Assembly: GCA_017559135.1 (NCBI GenBank)
Contig: JAFYSZ010000006.1
Span: forward strand, 62,001-126,000
Length of the DNA stretch: 64,000 nucleotides
Direction: 5' to 3'
From: Bacteroidales bacterium
GTDB lineage: Bacteria; Bacteroidota; Bacteroidia; Bacteroidales; P3
Shown: positions 26,524 through 35,287 of the stretch, piece by piece
How positions within the stretch are numbered: the stretch's first letter is position 1
How the letters are laid out: each line of letters begins with the position of its first letter
Notes under the pieces: model-generated
What the model saw: the letters and a program-made list of their open reading frames with translations, nothing else
The model's database searches: none
Told to the model about the DNA's origin: nothing
Made by a program: the position numbers and the translations under genes

Positions 26524-27714
26524 ATGCAACAAGAATATAAAAGACTTATCCTTTGTCCTCAAAAGGATAAGTCTGTTTTGCGTAAGCACCCTTGGATTTT
26601 CTCAGGTGCTTTACAAAAAGCCAAAAGCGAAATAAAAGAAGGCGAGTTTGTAGAGGTATATAATAGTAATAAAGACTTCTTATGTGTTGGTTTTTGGCAA
26701 AATGCGTCAATTGCAGTAAAGATTCTATCTTTTGAAAAAGAGCAAATCAATTATAATTTCGTTTTAAACAGAGTTAAACAAGCAGTTGATTATCGTAAAA
26801 GTTTAGGATTCTTCTCTAATCATGCAACAAATATTTTTCGTTTAATCAATGCCGAAGGTGATTTTATGCCTTCGCTTATAGCAGACTATTATAATGGACT
26901 TGTAGTCTTGCAATTCCATAGCGTAGGTATGCTTTCGCTTCAAGAATATATTGTTAAGGCTTTGCAAGAGGTTTTAGGAGAAGATTGTAAGGCTGTTTTC
27001 TCAAAATCTTCTTCTACTTTACCAAAACAATGCGAAGGAGAAACAGATAGATTCTTGTTTGGAAACATAGAAGGCGATTGGTTTGCAAAAGAAAACAATC
27101 TTTCGTTTCGTATAGACTTTAATCAAGGACAAAAAACAGGCTTTTTCATAGACCAAAGAGTTAATAGAGAATTAGTACAGACGCTTTCCAAAGATAGAAA
27201 CGTGCTAAATGCTTTCTCATACACAGGAGGATTTTCATTAGCTGCTATTCAAGGTGGAGCAAAAAGAGTTTTGAGTCTTGATATTTCTAAAAGAGCAGTA
27301 GAATTGTGTGAACAAAATGTAGAAGCTAATTTTTCAGAACACAATCATCAAGCCTTAGCGGTAGATGTCTTAGAATATTTAGATCAAGTGCCTAAGGGAG
27401 AATTTGATTTGATCGTTTTAGATCCGCCAGCCTTTGCAAAACACAATAGAAATCTTAATCAAGCCCTAAAAGGTTATAGACAAATCAATCAAAAAGCAAT
27501 GGAAAAAATTGCCAAAGGAGGATTTCTCTTTACTTTTTCTTGCTCACAAGCAGTTAGTAGAGAGGATTTTGGAACTATGTTATTTTCTTGTGCCGCTATT
27601 GTAAATAGAAAAATAAGAATAGTACAACGTTTGCCTCACGCAATGGATCATCCGCAGTCAATATTCCACCCAGAAGGAGAGTATTTGAAAGGATTTTTGC
27701 TACAAGTTGAATAA
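26524..27714 (+). CDS. rlmI: Class I SAM-dependent rRNA methyltransferase (RlmI-like)
   Basis: Likely methylates a cytosine (m5C) of 23S rRNA, as RlmI does at C1962. A PUA RNA-binding domain spans about 1-80 (KDKSVLRKHPWIFSGAL). A linker domain and a Rossmann methyltransferase domain follow: GQKTGFFIDQRVNR, NAFSYTGGFSLAAIQGGAKRV near 230, and the catalytic LDPPAFAKHN near 298. The C-terminal FSCSQAV supplies the cysteine of the family. At 396 residues it matches RlmI and its relatives. It lies six bases after the aminotransferase gene. Confidence 0.88.
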   Translation: MQQEYKRLILCPQKDKSVLRKHPWIFSGALQKAKSEIKEGEFVEVYNSNKDFLCVGFWQNASIAVKILSFEKEQINYNFVLNRVKQAVDYRKSLGFFSNHATNIFRLINAEGDFMPSLIADYYNGLVVLQFHSVGMLSLQEYIVKALQEVLGEDCKAVFSKSSSTLPKQCEGETDRFLFGNIEGDWFAKENNLSFRIDFNQGQKTGFFIDQRVNRELVQTLSKDRNVLNAFSYTGGFSLAAIQGGAKRVLSLDISKRAVELCEQNVEANFSEHNHQALAVDVLEYLDQVPKGEFDLIVLDPPAFAKHNRNLNQALKGYRQINQKAMEKIAKGGFLFTFSCSQAVSREDFGTMLFSCAAIVNRKIRIVQRLPHAMDHPQSIFHPEGEYLKGFLLQVE

Positions 27715-27737
27715 TCATTAAATTTTTTTTAATTTTG
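27707..27737 (+). promoter_or_regulatory. tsaB promoter
   Basis: TTG at 27707-27709, 20 bases, then TAATTTTG at 27730-27737, followed by CC. The start ATG is at 27764. Near-consensus Bacteroidota promoter overlapping the end of the rlmI-like gene. Confidence 0.6.
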
Positions 27738-27763
27738 CCACCGATTTTTTAGAGAATATAAGA

Positions 27764-28495
27764 ATGGAAACGCTGATATTATTGATTGAAACTGCAACAG
27801 AAAGATGCTCTTGTGCCTTAGCAAACGAGCAAGGTATTGTTTCGTATGCAGAAAGCAATGAACCAAATTCTCATTCTGCTAAATTATCACTATTGATTGA
27901 TGGTTTATTTACTCAAACTAAGCATTCTTACTCTGATTTATCGGCAATAGCAGTTTCTATTGGACCAGGTTCTTATACGGGATTAAGAATTGGTGTCAGC
28001 ACAGCAAAGGGTTTAGCATACGCTTTGGATATTCCTGTGATTGCTTTAAAGACTTGTGAAATTTTTGCAGCACCTGTACTTGAAAAAAATCCCGATGCTT
28101 GTTGCGTTGCAATGATTGATGCAAGAAGAATGGAGGCTTACGCAAGTATTTTCCATAATAAAAAAGAGATAAAGCCTTGTTCAGCAGATATTTTAGAAGA
28201 AGGAATTTATGAAGAATATCTTTCAGATAAAGAAAATGTGGTTTTTGTCGGAAATTGCTTAGAAAAATTAAAAAAAGTCTATGACTTAGAAAAATATTTC
28301 ATAGACTTAGAAAAATATTCCATAGAGTTAGGAAAATATTTCTTAGACTTTTCTGTGGAATTGAACGCAAAAAATATGCAAGGCTTAGCATTTGAAAAAT
28401 ATAATAAAAAAGAATTTGTAGATGTTGCTTACTTTGAACCTTTTTATTTAAAAAATTTTGAAGCAGCACCATCAAAAGTAAAAGGATTACGTTAG
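27764..28495 (+). CDS. tsaB: tRNA t6A synthesis protein TsaB with a heptad insertion
   Basis: Partner of TsaD (with TsaE) in making threonylcarbamoyl-adenosine at tRNA position 37. The N-terminal actin-like fold shows LLIETATERCSCAL and the hallmark SIGPGSYTGLRIGVSTAKGLA (the SGPGSFTGLR motif). At 243 residues it is near family length, but residues about 172-195 consist of an odd repeat: YDLEKYF, IDLEKYS, IELGKYF, LDFSVEL. The DNA there (28279-28350) is a 21-bp tandem array of the intergenic AT repeat family. It is in frame because 21 bases are seven codons. It follows the end of the rlmI-like gene by 49 bases, and trmB overlaps its stop codon. Confidence 0.9.
   Translation: METLILLIETATERCSCALANEQGIVSYAESNEPNSHSAKLSLLIDGLFTQTKHSYSDLSAIAVSIGPGSYTGLRIGVSTAKGLAYALDIPVIALKTCEIFAAPVLEKNPDACCVAMIDARRMEAYASIFHNKKEIKPCSADILEEGIYEEYLSDKENVVFVGNCLEKLKKVYDLEKYFIDLEKYSIELGKYFLDFSVELNAKNMQGLAFEKYNKKEFVDVAYFEPFYLKNFEAAPSKVKGLR
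28279..28350. repeat. 21-bp AT repeat array inside tsaB
   Basis: C-starting units at 28279 (CTATGACTTAG), 28300 (CATAGACTTAG), 28321 (CATAGAGTTAG) and 28342 (CTTAGACTT) are exactly 21 bases apart, with A/T cores AAAAATATTT between. This is the same unit as the intergenic array at 1331-1390 (CATAGAGTTAG). It is translated without a frame change. Confidence 0.85.
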
Positions 28496-29157
28496 TGGGA
28501 AAAAATAAATTAGCGAGATTTGCCGAAAATGAAACGTTTGCAAATCTTTTTCAATTAACATACGAGCAAATAACAAAAGAAGGATTTGCTCTAAAAGGCA
28601 AATGGAATAAAGAATTTTTTAAAAACGACAATCCAATCGTTTTAGAACTTGGCTGTGGTAAAGGAGAATACACAGTAGGCTTAGCAAAAAAATATCCAAA
28701 CAAAAACTTCATTGGCATAGACATAAAAGGAGCAAGACTTTGGAGAGGTTGCAAGACCTCAAACGAAGATAAAATGACAAATGTCGCTTTTGTGAGAACG
28801 CATATTCAAATGATAGAAAGTTATTTTGCACAAAACGAAGTGTCAGAGATCTGGATAACATTTCCAGACCCTCAATTAAAAAAGCCAAACAAACGCTTGA
28901 CTTGCGAAAGATTCCTTTCCTTATATAAAAATATATTAAAACCAGAAGGAATTGTTCATTTGAAAACCGATTCACAAGAATTATATGAATTTACCAAAGA
29001 TGAAGTTTTAATTCCAACCAAAAGGGAAATCCTTTACTTTACCTCAGATCTTTATAACTCTGATTTCAAAGAAGATGTTATAGAAATACAAACCTTTTAC
29101 GAGGCAATGTATTTGAAAATAGGCAAACCAATAACCTATTTGAAATTTAGACTTTAA
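28495..29157 (+). CDS. trmB: tRNA (guanine-N7)-methyltransferase
   Basis: Adds a methyl group to N7 of G46 in tRNA. The 220 residues show the SAM-binding motif LELGCGKGEYTVGLA (about 52-66), the acidic FIGIDIKGARLWRG, and the TrmB signature WITFPDPQLKKPNKRL (about 118-133). The start is GTG at 28495, overlapping the last base of the tsaB stop codon, so translation is coupled. No better ATG lies nearby. The length is normal. Confidence 0.94.
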   Translation: MGKNKLARFAENETFANLFQLTYEQITKEGFALKGKWNKEFFKNDNPIVLELGCGKGEYTVGLAKKYPNKNFIGIDIKGARLWRGCKTSNEDKMTNVAFVRTHIQMIESYFAQNEVSEIWITFPDPQLKKPNKRLTCERFLSLYKNILKPEGIVHLKTDSQELYEFTKDEVLIPTKREILYFTSDLYNSDFKEDVIEIQTFYEAMYLKIGKPITYLKFRL

Positions 29158-29236
29158 AATAATAAAGAATAAATATAATCGTTTATAAAACTGTAAAATA
29201 GAAATTAAATAATAAATTAATAAACACGAAAAAAAG

Positions 29237-30247
29237 ATGAAAAGAACAATCACAACATTTTTTATGATTATCTGTTCTGTTTTTGCCTTTGCACAACAAG
29301 CAGACGATGCAGCAGCAACAAATAAGTGGATTGAGGCATACGAGAATTACAACACAGCAAAAGATTGGAATTCTATGCTTTCACAAGCAGAAGCCTGCAA
29401 AGCAGAAATACCAAATTGGGAATTTGTTTACTACTATGAAGGATTAGCAAATTTCAACCTTAAAAACTATCAACAAGCAGTATCGGCTTTTGATAAATTC
29501 ATAGAAAAAAACACTGCAACTCCTGCTGCCTATCTTTATAGAGCAAATTCATATTTAGAAATGAAAGAAGCAGATTTTGCAATAAGAGATTACGATACAT
29601 ATTTACAAGCAAATCCAAATGATGTTGCAGTTATGCTAAACAAAGCACAAGCAAGAATGATTAAAAAGGATTATGCAAATTACATAAACGACCTTAACGC
29701 AGTCTTAGCTATTGAACCAACAAACGTAGGAGCCTTAGCAAATAGAGCATCTGCATACGCAATGCAAAAAAATTGGCAAGCAGTAATTACAGACCTTACT
29801 TCTGCTCTTGCAATTGAAGAAAAAGCAGATTTTTACTATGATAGAGGATTTGCAAACTACTCTATGAAAACACCTGAAAGCCTTCAAGCAGCAGTAGCTG
29901 ACTTTACAAAAGCAGAAGAAAAAGGAATGAAATCAGAACAATTGTTTAATTCAAGAGCAGTCTGCAATAAAGCATTGAAAAACTATGCAAACGAAGCAGA
30001 AGACTATACAAAATTAATAGAATTGAATGCAAACAATGAAAAATACTATTACAACAGAGGAGTAGCATTGTTTAGAGCAGAAAAATTCCAAGAAGCATTA
30101 GCAGATTTCTCAAAAGCAATAGAATTAAAACCTGATTACGTAAACGCATACAAATATAGAGCAAACACATACGGTAAATTGGGCGATAAAAAATCACAAG
30201 CAGCAGACGCAGCGAAAGTAAAAGAGTTGCAAGGACCAGCAAAATAA
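29237..30247 (+). CDS. Periplasmic TPR repeat protein
   Basis: A 336-residue exported protein with a signal peptide (about 1-19, ending VFAFAQ). About eight TPR units fill the rest, e.g. FVYYYEGLANFNLKNYQQAV, AAYLYRANSYLEMKEADFAI, and the last, KYYYNRGVALFRAEKFQEAL followed by YVNAYKYRANTYGKLGDKKS. TPR arrays hold protein partners; no catalytic domain is present. Residues are biased to Ala, Lys and Asn, giving an A-rich coding strand. A strong terminator follows. The partner is unknown. Confidence 0.85.
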   Translation: MKRTITTFFMIICSVFAFAQQADDAAATNKWIEAYENYNTAKDWNSMLSQAEACKAEIPNWEFVYYYEGLANFNLKNYQQAVSAFDKFIEKNTATPAAYLYRANSYLEMKEADFAIRDYDTYLQANPNDVAVMLNKAQARMIKKDYANYINDLNAVLAIEPTNVGALANRASAYAMQKNWQAVITDLTSALAIEEKADFYYDRGFANYSMKTPESLQAAVADFTKAEEKGMKSEQLFNSRAVCNKALKNYANEAEDYTKLIELNANNEKYYYNRGVALFRAEKFQEALADFSKAIELKPDYVNAYKYRANTYGKLGDKKSQAADAAKVKELQGPAK

Positions 30248-30272
30248 AAACAAAACGAATATAAAAAATTGC

Positions 30273-30312
30273 AAAAGACGGAGTGAAAAACACAAAACTC
30301 CGTCTTTTTCTT
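30273..30312 (+). terminator. Rho-independent terminator after the TPR gene
   Basis: AAAAGACGGAGT (30273-30284) pairs with ACTCCGTCTTTT (30297-30308), followed by more T residues. It separates this gene from mutA and shows that the apparent upstream extension of mutA to 30283 is not its real start. Confidence 0.93.
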
Positions 30313-30319
30313 TGTTTTA

Positions 30320-30351
30320 TTTGGATATGTATTAAAATCTTCATAATTTTG
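30320..30351 (+). promoter_or_regulatory. mutA promoter
   Basis: TTTG at 30320-30323, 20 bases, then TAATTTTG at 30344-30351, followed by CGGG. The mutA ATG is at 30388, giving a leader of ~30 bases. Confidence 0.7.
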
Positions 30352-30387
30352 CGGGCTGATTTAGTAGAAAATAAAAATAAATATATA

Positions 30388-32235
30388 ATGGAAAATAACA
30401 AGTTATTTGCTGAATTTCCCGAAGTGTCAACACAACAATGGGAAGAAGTGATAACAGCTGACCTTAAAGGAGCTGATTATAACAAAAAATTGATTTGGAA
30501 AACCTTAGAAGGATTTGATGTTAAGCCTTATTACAGAGCAGAAGATCTTCAAACACTTGAATATCTTAATGGAAACCCTGCACAAGCACCATTTGTAAGA
30601 GGTTACAAAAAAACAACAAATGCTTGGGATATTCGTCAAGATGTGATTGAATGTGATATAAAAACAGCAAACGCAATCGCATTAGCAGGAATAGAAAGAG
30701 GAGTAAATTCTTTGGGATTAGTTGCAAAGAATTTGAAAACTGCTGCTGATATGAAAGAAATGTTGAAAGGAATCAACTTAGAAGAAGTTAAAATCAACTT
30801 CATAAAGAGTGATAACTACCTTGAAACATTAAAACTTTTCATAGAAGAAGTTAAATCACAAAACTTAGATAAAGAAAAAATCAAAGGTTCGATTAACTTT
30901 GATGCATACGCATATGCATTAAGAAATGGTAAATTCTACGAAGATTTAGATAAGAGTTATAATACATTAGTTGAAATAATTAATCTCGTAAAAGAAAACA
31001 TACCTGCATTTGATGTATTAACAATAAACGGAAGCGTATTTAACAATGCAGGTTCTTCAATAGTTCAAGAATTAGCATACACACTTTCTGCTGCAAACGA
31101 TTACCTTTACAATCTAACTCAAAAAGGAATACCTGCTCATTCAGTAGGATACAGAACTGTTTTCTCATTTGCAACAGGTAGCAACTACTTTATGGAAATA
31201 GCAAAATTGAGAGCTGCACGTCTTTTATGGACAAAAATTATGGAACAATACGCTCCAAAATGCGAAACAGCATATCAATTACACATTCACACAGAAAGTT
31301 CATTCTACAACAAAACAATTTACGATCCATACGTAAATATGTTGAGAACAACAACTGAAACAATGTCAGCAGCAATAGCAGGAGCAGACTCAATCTCAGT
31401 TTATCCTTTCGATGTTGCTTACAAAAAAGCAGACGAATTCTCAACTCGTATAGCAACTAACCAACAAATCTTATTAAAAGAAGAATCTTACTTAGACAAA
31501 GTAGTAGATCCATCAGCAGGTTCTTACTATATTGAAAGTCTAACAAACGCAATAGCAGAAAAAGCTTGGGAATTATTCAAGGAATTAGAAGAAAAAGGCG
31601 GATTTGTAGAAGCTATCAAAGCAGGATTAGTACAAGACGCAATCGCAACAATAGCAGCAAAAAGAGCAAAAGACGTTGCAATGCGTAAAACAACTATCTT
31701 AGGAACAAATCAATACCCTAACTTAACAGAAAAGAAACCTGAAATCAACAAACCTTGCTGTTGTTGTGGTGAAAAGGCAAATGAAATCAAAACATTACCA
31801 TGTTCACGTTTAGCAGAGCCGTTTGAACAATTAAGAATGCAAACAGAAGAATCAGGAAAACAACCAAAAGTATTCTTATTGACTTACGGAAATCTTGCAA
31901 TGCGTAAAGCAAGAGCACAATTCACAACAAACTTCTTCGGATTAGCAGCATACGAAATCATAGACAACGTAGGATTTGCTACAGCAGAAGAAGGAGCAAA
32001 AGCAGCCGTAGAATCAAAAGCAGATGTTGTAGTATTATGTTCTTCTGATGACGAATACGCAGAACTAGTTGCAGGAGCACTTCCAACATTGAAACAATCA
32101 TTCAAACACATCATTGTAGCAGGAAACCCTGTTGAACAAATGGAAAGTTTCAATGCACAAGGCGTTACAGATTACATTAACGTAAAAACAAATGCCTTAG
32201 AAAGCCTTACAAATTACAACAAACAATTATTGTAA
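30388..32235 (+). CDS. mutA: Methylmalonyl-CoA mutase small (beta) subunit
   Basis: The non-catalytic subunit of the B12-dependent enzyme that interconverts succinyl-CoA and methylmalonyl-CoA in propionate metabolism. ATG 30388 is used because the longer frame begins inside a terminator. The 615-residue protein has a TIM-barrel-like N-terminal domain (LFAEFPEVSTQQWEEVITADLKG at the start, TTTETMSAAIAGADSISVYPFD, then VVDPSAGSYYIE). The cobalamin-like C-terminal domain lacks the B12-binding histidine motif (ARAQFTTNFFGLAAYEI in its place), as expected for MutA. Between them is an unusual four-cysteine run, Cys457-Cys460. The catalytic partner mutB, normally next, is absent: a strong terminator follows. 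Large codon bias suggests strong expression. Confidence 0.93.
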   Translation: MENNKLFAEFPEVSTQQWEEVITADLKGADYNKKLIWKTLEGFDVKPYYRAEDLQTLEYLNGNPAQAPFVRGYKKTTNAWDIRQDVIECDIKTANAIALAGIERGVNSLGLVAKNLKTAADMKEMLKGINLEEVKINFIKSDNYLETLKLFIEEVKSQNLDKEKIKGSINFDAYAYALRNGKFYEDLDKSYNTLVEIINLVKENIPAFDVLTINGSVFNNAGSSIVQELAYTLSAANDYLYNLTQKGIPAHSVGYRTVFSFATGSNYFMEIAKLRAARLLWTKIMEQYAPKCETAYQLHIHTESSFYNKTIYDPYVNMLRTTTETMSAAIAGADSISVYPFDVAYKKADEFSTRIATNQQILLKEESYLDKVVDPSAGSYYIESLTNAIAEKAWELFKELEEKGGFVEAIKAGLVQDAIATIAAKRAKDVAMRKTTILGTNQYPNLTEKKPEINKPCCCCGEKANEIKTLPCSRLAEPFEQLRMQTEESGKQPKVFLLTYGNLAMRKARAQFTTNFFGLAAYEIIDNVGFATAEEGAKAAVESKADVVVLCSSDDEYAELVAGALPTLKQSFKHIIVAGNPVEQMESFNAQGVTDYINVKTNALESLTNYNKQLL

Positions 32236-32262
32236 GACAAAGAAACACAATATATAATAAAC

Positions 32263-32302
32263 AAAAAGGTGGGTTATTTCAATAGAATAACCCACCTTTT
32301 TT
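32263..32302 (+). terminator. Rho-independent terminator after mutA
   Basis: A perfect 16-bp stem (32263-32278 with 32286-32301) with a 7-base loop; AAAAAGGTGGG on the left and CCCACCTTTTT on the right. Its A-run/T-run symmetry also suits the convergent operon that ends at 32348. Confidence 0.95.
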
Positions 32303-32347
32303 AATAATACTAAACCCGAAATCAGCTTTTAAATATTAAAACTCTTT

Positions 32348-33424
32348 TTACAATCCAATCATAATACCGAAAGAGAATGGTTTAGCTGAGTATTTGTAAG
32401 AATCTTTAAACATATCTACAAGTGCGTGGGTAACATAAAAAGTTGTTTTGTCGAGTTCTATGCCGAACATAGCGTCTGCCTTGAATGTATTAAACTCATT
32501 GAAAGCTGAACCTGTGTATTGTTCGGTTAATTCGCCGTTTTGTATGAAAGAACGTTTGAATCCTGTGTGAGCACAGCGGTAATTTATTCCGCCAATTGCA
32601 CCAATATGAAGTTTAATCTTTTTATGCAGTTTAAAATTGACCAATAAAGGAACTGTAACATAGCGCGCTACAAGTTTTGATTCTTCAATTGAGTAATTAT
32701 TTGTTTGAGGGGTTGTAGGAAAATCGTAATTGTAGAAACCGTTTTCAAAGTTAAAAATATTGCTTTGGTAACCTACGCCTGTTGTAATAGAGACTGTATG
32801 TGCTGGAAACAAGGTCCAATTCCATAAAATGTCCCATCGACTTGACCATTTTAAAGAATACGGATCATTTCCGCTTGGAGTAGAGAAGAAATCTTTGTTA
32901 CTCCAATTCAAATAACTATATCCGAAAGCAAAATTTGTCTTCAAAATCGGTTTCTTATTGTTTAAGTTAGGGTAAATGTGAGATAGAATTTCATAAAAAA
33001 CGTCAGTGGCAACCAATTTCGTATAATCTCTTACTTGTGCAGAGGAATAGCTGTAATTATGTTCACCATCGTAAACTATAATCGTTCTTACGTCCATTTC
33101 TTCCAATTCTTTTTCCAATACTACTGAATCGGCTTGAATGTAAATTGTATCATTGGTATATATTTTGTTTTTCTTATATACATTATCCAATTCGTTGTAA
33201 AGTACATCCAAAATTTTGTCGTGGTCTTTTTCTGCAAACATTACATCTTTCAGTTCTTTGGCTTGCTCTTTTGAAACTATACAAATATAGTTTTTATACC
33301 AACCTCCGCTGCCTTGATGCAAAGTTGCATTAAATTTAAGATTAGAATCATCTTCTTGTGCTTTGATTTCGTTTGCATAAAAGCCGAAAATCAAAACTGC
33401 AACTATTAAAATACTCTTTTTCAT
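32348..33424 (-). CDS. Outer-membrane beta-barrel protein (sigma-operon paralogue B)
   Basis: A 358-residue exported protein with a signal peptide (about 1-22, ending NEIKAQ). Its C-terminal two thirds alternate polar and hydrophobic residues as an outer-membrane beta-barrel would (LKTNFAFGYSYLNW, HTVSITTGVGYQSNIF, KLHIGAIGGINYR, final PFSFGIMIGL). The N-terminal part (QGSGGWYKNYICIVSKEQAKELKDVMF) is shared with the neighbour at 33446-34561, as are KWSSRWD-like and SIEESKLV-like segments. It is the last gene of a four-gene operon headed by an ECF sigma factor, with 21-base gaps between the barrel genes. It is probably controlled by, or signalling to, that sigma system. Function unknown. Confidence 0.75.
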   Translation of the reverse strand: MKKSILIVAVLIFGFYANEIKAQEDDSNLKFNATLHQGSGGWYKNYICIVSKEQAKELKDVMFAEKDHDKILDVLYNELDNVYKKNKIYTNDTIYIQADSVVLEKELEEMDVRTIIVYDGEHNYSYSSAQVRDYTKLVATDVFYEILSHIYPNLNNKKPILKTNFAFGYSYLNWSNKDFFSTPSGNDPYSLKWSSRWDILWNWTLFPAHTVSITTGVGYQSNIFNFENGFYNYDFPTTPQTNNYSIEESKLVARYVTVPLLVNFKLHKKIKLHIGAIGGINYRCAHTGFKRSFIQNGELTEQYTGSAFNEFNTFKADAMFGIELDKTTFYVTHALVDMFKDSYKYSAKPFSFGIMIGL

Positions 33425-33445
33425 AATAATATTTTTTTATTTGTT

Positions 33446-34561
33446 TTATAATCCATACATTACACCAAATGCGAAAGTTTTTGCAGAGAAAGGATAGGTG
33501 TTGTCAAACAAATCCACCATTGCATGATTGACATAGAAAGTTATATTATACATTTCTATTCCAAACATAAGGTCTGCTTTGAATTGATTAAAGTTATTGA
33601 AAGCAGATCCTGAGTATTGATTTGTTGTAACGCCGTTTTCCTCAAATGAACGAACAAATCCACTATATTGATTTGAAGTTACAATACCGCCCATTACGCC
33701 AAAGTGTAGTTTAATATCATCAAATAATCTTATATCTATTAAAATCGGAATAGTAACACAATGATGTATCAAATTGTTTTGCTTGATTGAATAATTATCT
33801 GTAAGAGGAGAGGTTGCAAACTCATAATTGTCAAATCCGTTTTTAAATAAAAAATAATTTGTTTGCAATCCTATGCCTGTTGTAAGCGAGATTATGCTTT
33901 CTGGGAATAAGGTGCATTTTATCAATACGTCGCTTTGCCAAGCCCATTTAACAGAATATGGATCATTTGCTGAAAGAGGTGTGAAGAAACCTTTGTTACC
34001 CCAATTCAAGCTGCTACTTCCTGTTACCAAATTACACTTTGCGATTGTGCGATTAGTGTATTTCTTTTTTACTTCTGTTTCTTCTCTCCAATCAACAGCG
34101 TTTCCTATTCCTGTAATTATGTCTGAAAAGGTTGATTTTTTTAAATTCAATGTTGTTGTATTGGAAAATTCTTGCGAGAGATTCTTTTTGTAAATAGTAA
34201 TTATTCTTTCGTCATATATCCTCTTCTTTTTTTGCGTTATGTTTTTGATAAAGTTTATAGAATCAGCTTGAATGAAAATAGTGTCTTTTTTTGAGCGATT
34301 TGTTTTACTATATAAATTATCTAATTCATCATGAATCTTTTTGATAATAACATCTTGATTTTCTATTGCATCAATTACGTTGTAGATTTCTTTGGCTTTT
34401 TCTTCCGAAACCAAGTAAATGTAGCTGTTTAACAAATATCCCTCGCCTTGATATATGGTTTTAGATTCACTATAAGAATTATCTTCATTTTGAGCCTTTA
34501 CTTTATTTGCCGAAAATAATAAAGCAATAAGTGATATTAATGTTACAATTTTTCGTGTCAT
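33446..34561 (-). CDS. Outer-membrane beta-barrel protein (sigma-operon paralogue A)
   Basis: A 371-residue paralogue of the following gene's product, with signal peptide about 1-23 (LFSANKVKAQ). The shared plan is an N-terminal segment with YQGEGYLLNSYIYLVSEEKAKEIYNVI, then a region that may face the periplasm. The C-terminal barrel (SSLNWGNKGFF, SIISLTTGIGLQTNYFLF, KLHFGVMGGIV, final TFAFGVMYGL) follows. It lies 21 bases after the anti-sigma factor gene. The two barrels differ throughout, so the duplication is old. A receptor or stress-sensing role is inferred from the operon only. Confidence 0.75.
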   Translation of the reverse strand: MTRKIVTLISLIALLFSANKVKAQNEDNSYSESKTIYQGEGYLLNSYIYLVSEEKAKEIYNVIDAIENQDVIIKKIHDELDNLYSKTNRSKKDTIFIQADSINFIKNITQKKKRIYDERIITIYKKNLSQEFSNTTTLNLKKSTFSDIITGIGNAVDWREETEVKKKYTNRTIAKCNLVTGSSSLNWGNKGFFTPLSANDPYSVKWAWQSDVLIKCTLFPESIISLTTGIGLQTNYFLFKNGFDNYEFATSPLTDNYSIKQNNLIHHCVTIPILIDIRLFDDIKLHFGVMGGIVTSNQYSGFVRSFEENGVTTNQYSGSAFNNFNQFKADLMFGIEMYNITFYVNHAMVDLFDNTYPFSAKTFAFGVMYGL

Positions 34562-34582
34562 AATATTTCGTTTTTTTATCTG

Positions 34583-35287
34583 TTAAACATTTTTACTTGT
34601 CTTTACTTTAAATTCTTTTTCTACTACTATCAATTTTTCTTCTCCTAACTCCTTTGCAAAATTTATTATCTCTTTTGCTTTTATTATGAATTTAGGAGTC
34701 TCTTCTATTATTATCTCTCTATCACTCCTATAAGTCTGTTTTATAAACTTTGTTTCGCTCTCTATTTTAGGAGTTGCAAGTTCTGTTTCTATGAATGCAA
34801 ATTGATGAATTATAGTGTCATTTTCGTCCTCTATTGAGAAGTAAAAATTTTTCTTTGTTTTAGAAATTTTTTTCTTTGTTTTAGAAAAATATTTCTTTGA
34901 ATTATTTTCTTTTTTCTTAGTTTTATTTTGAGTAATCAAAACAGGCGTTTTTCCTTCTATCACAACCTCTTTTTTTAATAGTGGTTTGATTGCAAAAAAT
35001 AGCAATAACACAGCGGCAATTCCACAAGCCCACTTCACGTATCTTGGAGCAAAAACAATCTTTCTTGCCTTTTTGCCTGTTGCAAGAGCGAAAAGTTCGT
35101 CCTTGTCCTCAAAAACTATGTTCAAAGGTTTGCTTAACTTCTCGCATTCTTGATATGAAGAAAGCATTTGCTTGTATTGAGGATTTTTTTCAAGAAAAGC
35201 CTCAACCTCTTTACGCTCTTGATTGCTCAAATTACCTTCTGCGTAATCAAAAAGAATAATTTCAATATTTTCTTTACTTATTTTCAT
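34583..35287 (-). CDS. Anti-sigma factor with single membrane helix and heptad insertion
   Basis: A 234-residue inner-membrane protein that probably holds the ECF sigma factor inactive. The N-terminal cytoplasmic domain (LFDYAEGNLSNQERKEVEAFLEKNPQYKQM) matches the anti-sigma fold without a zinc HxxxCxxC motif. One membrane segment lies at about 84-102. The periplasmic tail is Lys-rich and holds a short repeat: SKKYFSK, TKKKISK, TKKNFYF. The DNA at 34853-34899 is another 21-bp member of the AT repeat family, here read in frame. The gene overlaps the sigma gene by 14 bases. It could be a membrane-anchored regulator without proteolytic control; no protease site can be read. Confidence 0.82.
   Translation of the reverse strand: MKISKENIEIILFDYAEGNLSNQERKEVEAFLEKNPQYKQMLSSYQECEKLSKPLNIVFEDKDELFALATGKKARKIVFAPRYVKWACGIAAVLLLFFAIKPLLKKEVVIEGKTPVLITQNKTKKKENNSKKYFSKTKKKISKTKKNFYFSIEDENDTIIHQFAFIETELATPKIESETKFIKQTYRSDREIIIEETPKFIIKAKEIINFAKELGEEKLIVVEKEFKVKTSKNV
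34853..34899. repeat. 21-bp AT repeat array inside the anti-sigma gene
   Basis: CTTTG sites at 34853, 34874 and 34895 are exactly 21 bases apart; between them lie TTTTAGAAATTTTTTT and TTTTAGAAAAATATTT. This is the same unit as the arrays at 37197 and 62583. The minus-strand gene translates it as seven-residue repeats. Confidence 0.85.

Noticed and set aside
30283-30387. Upstream extension of mutA
   Set aside because: It starts in the terminator of the previous gene and crosses a good promoter, and the added residues do not belong to MutA.
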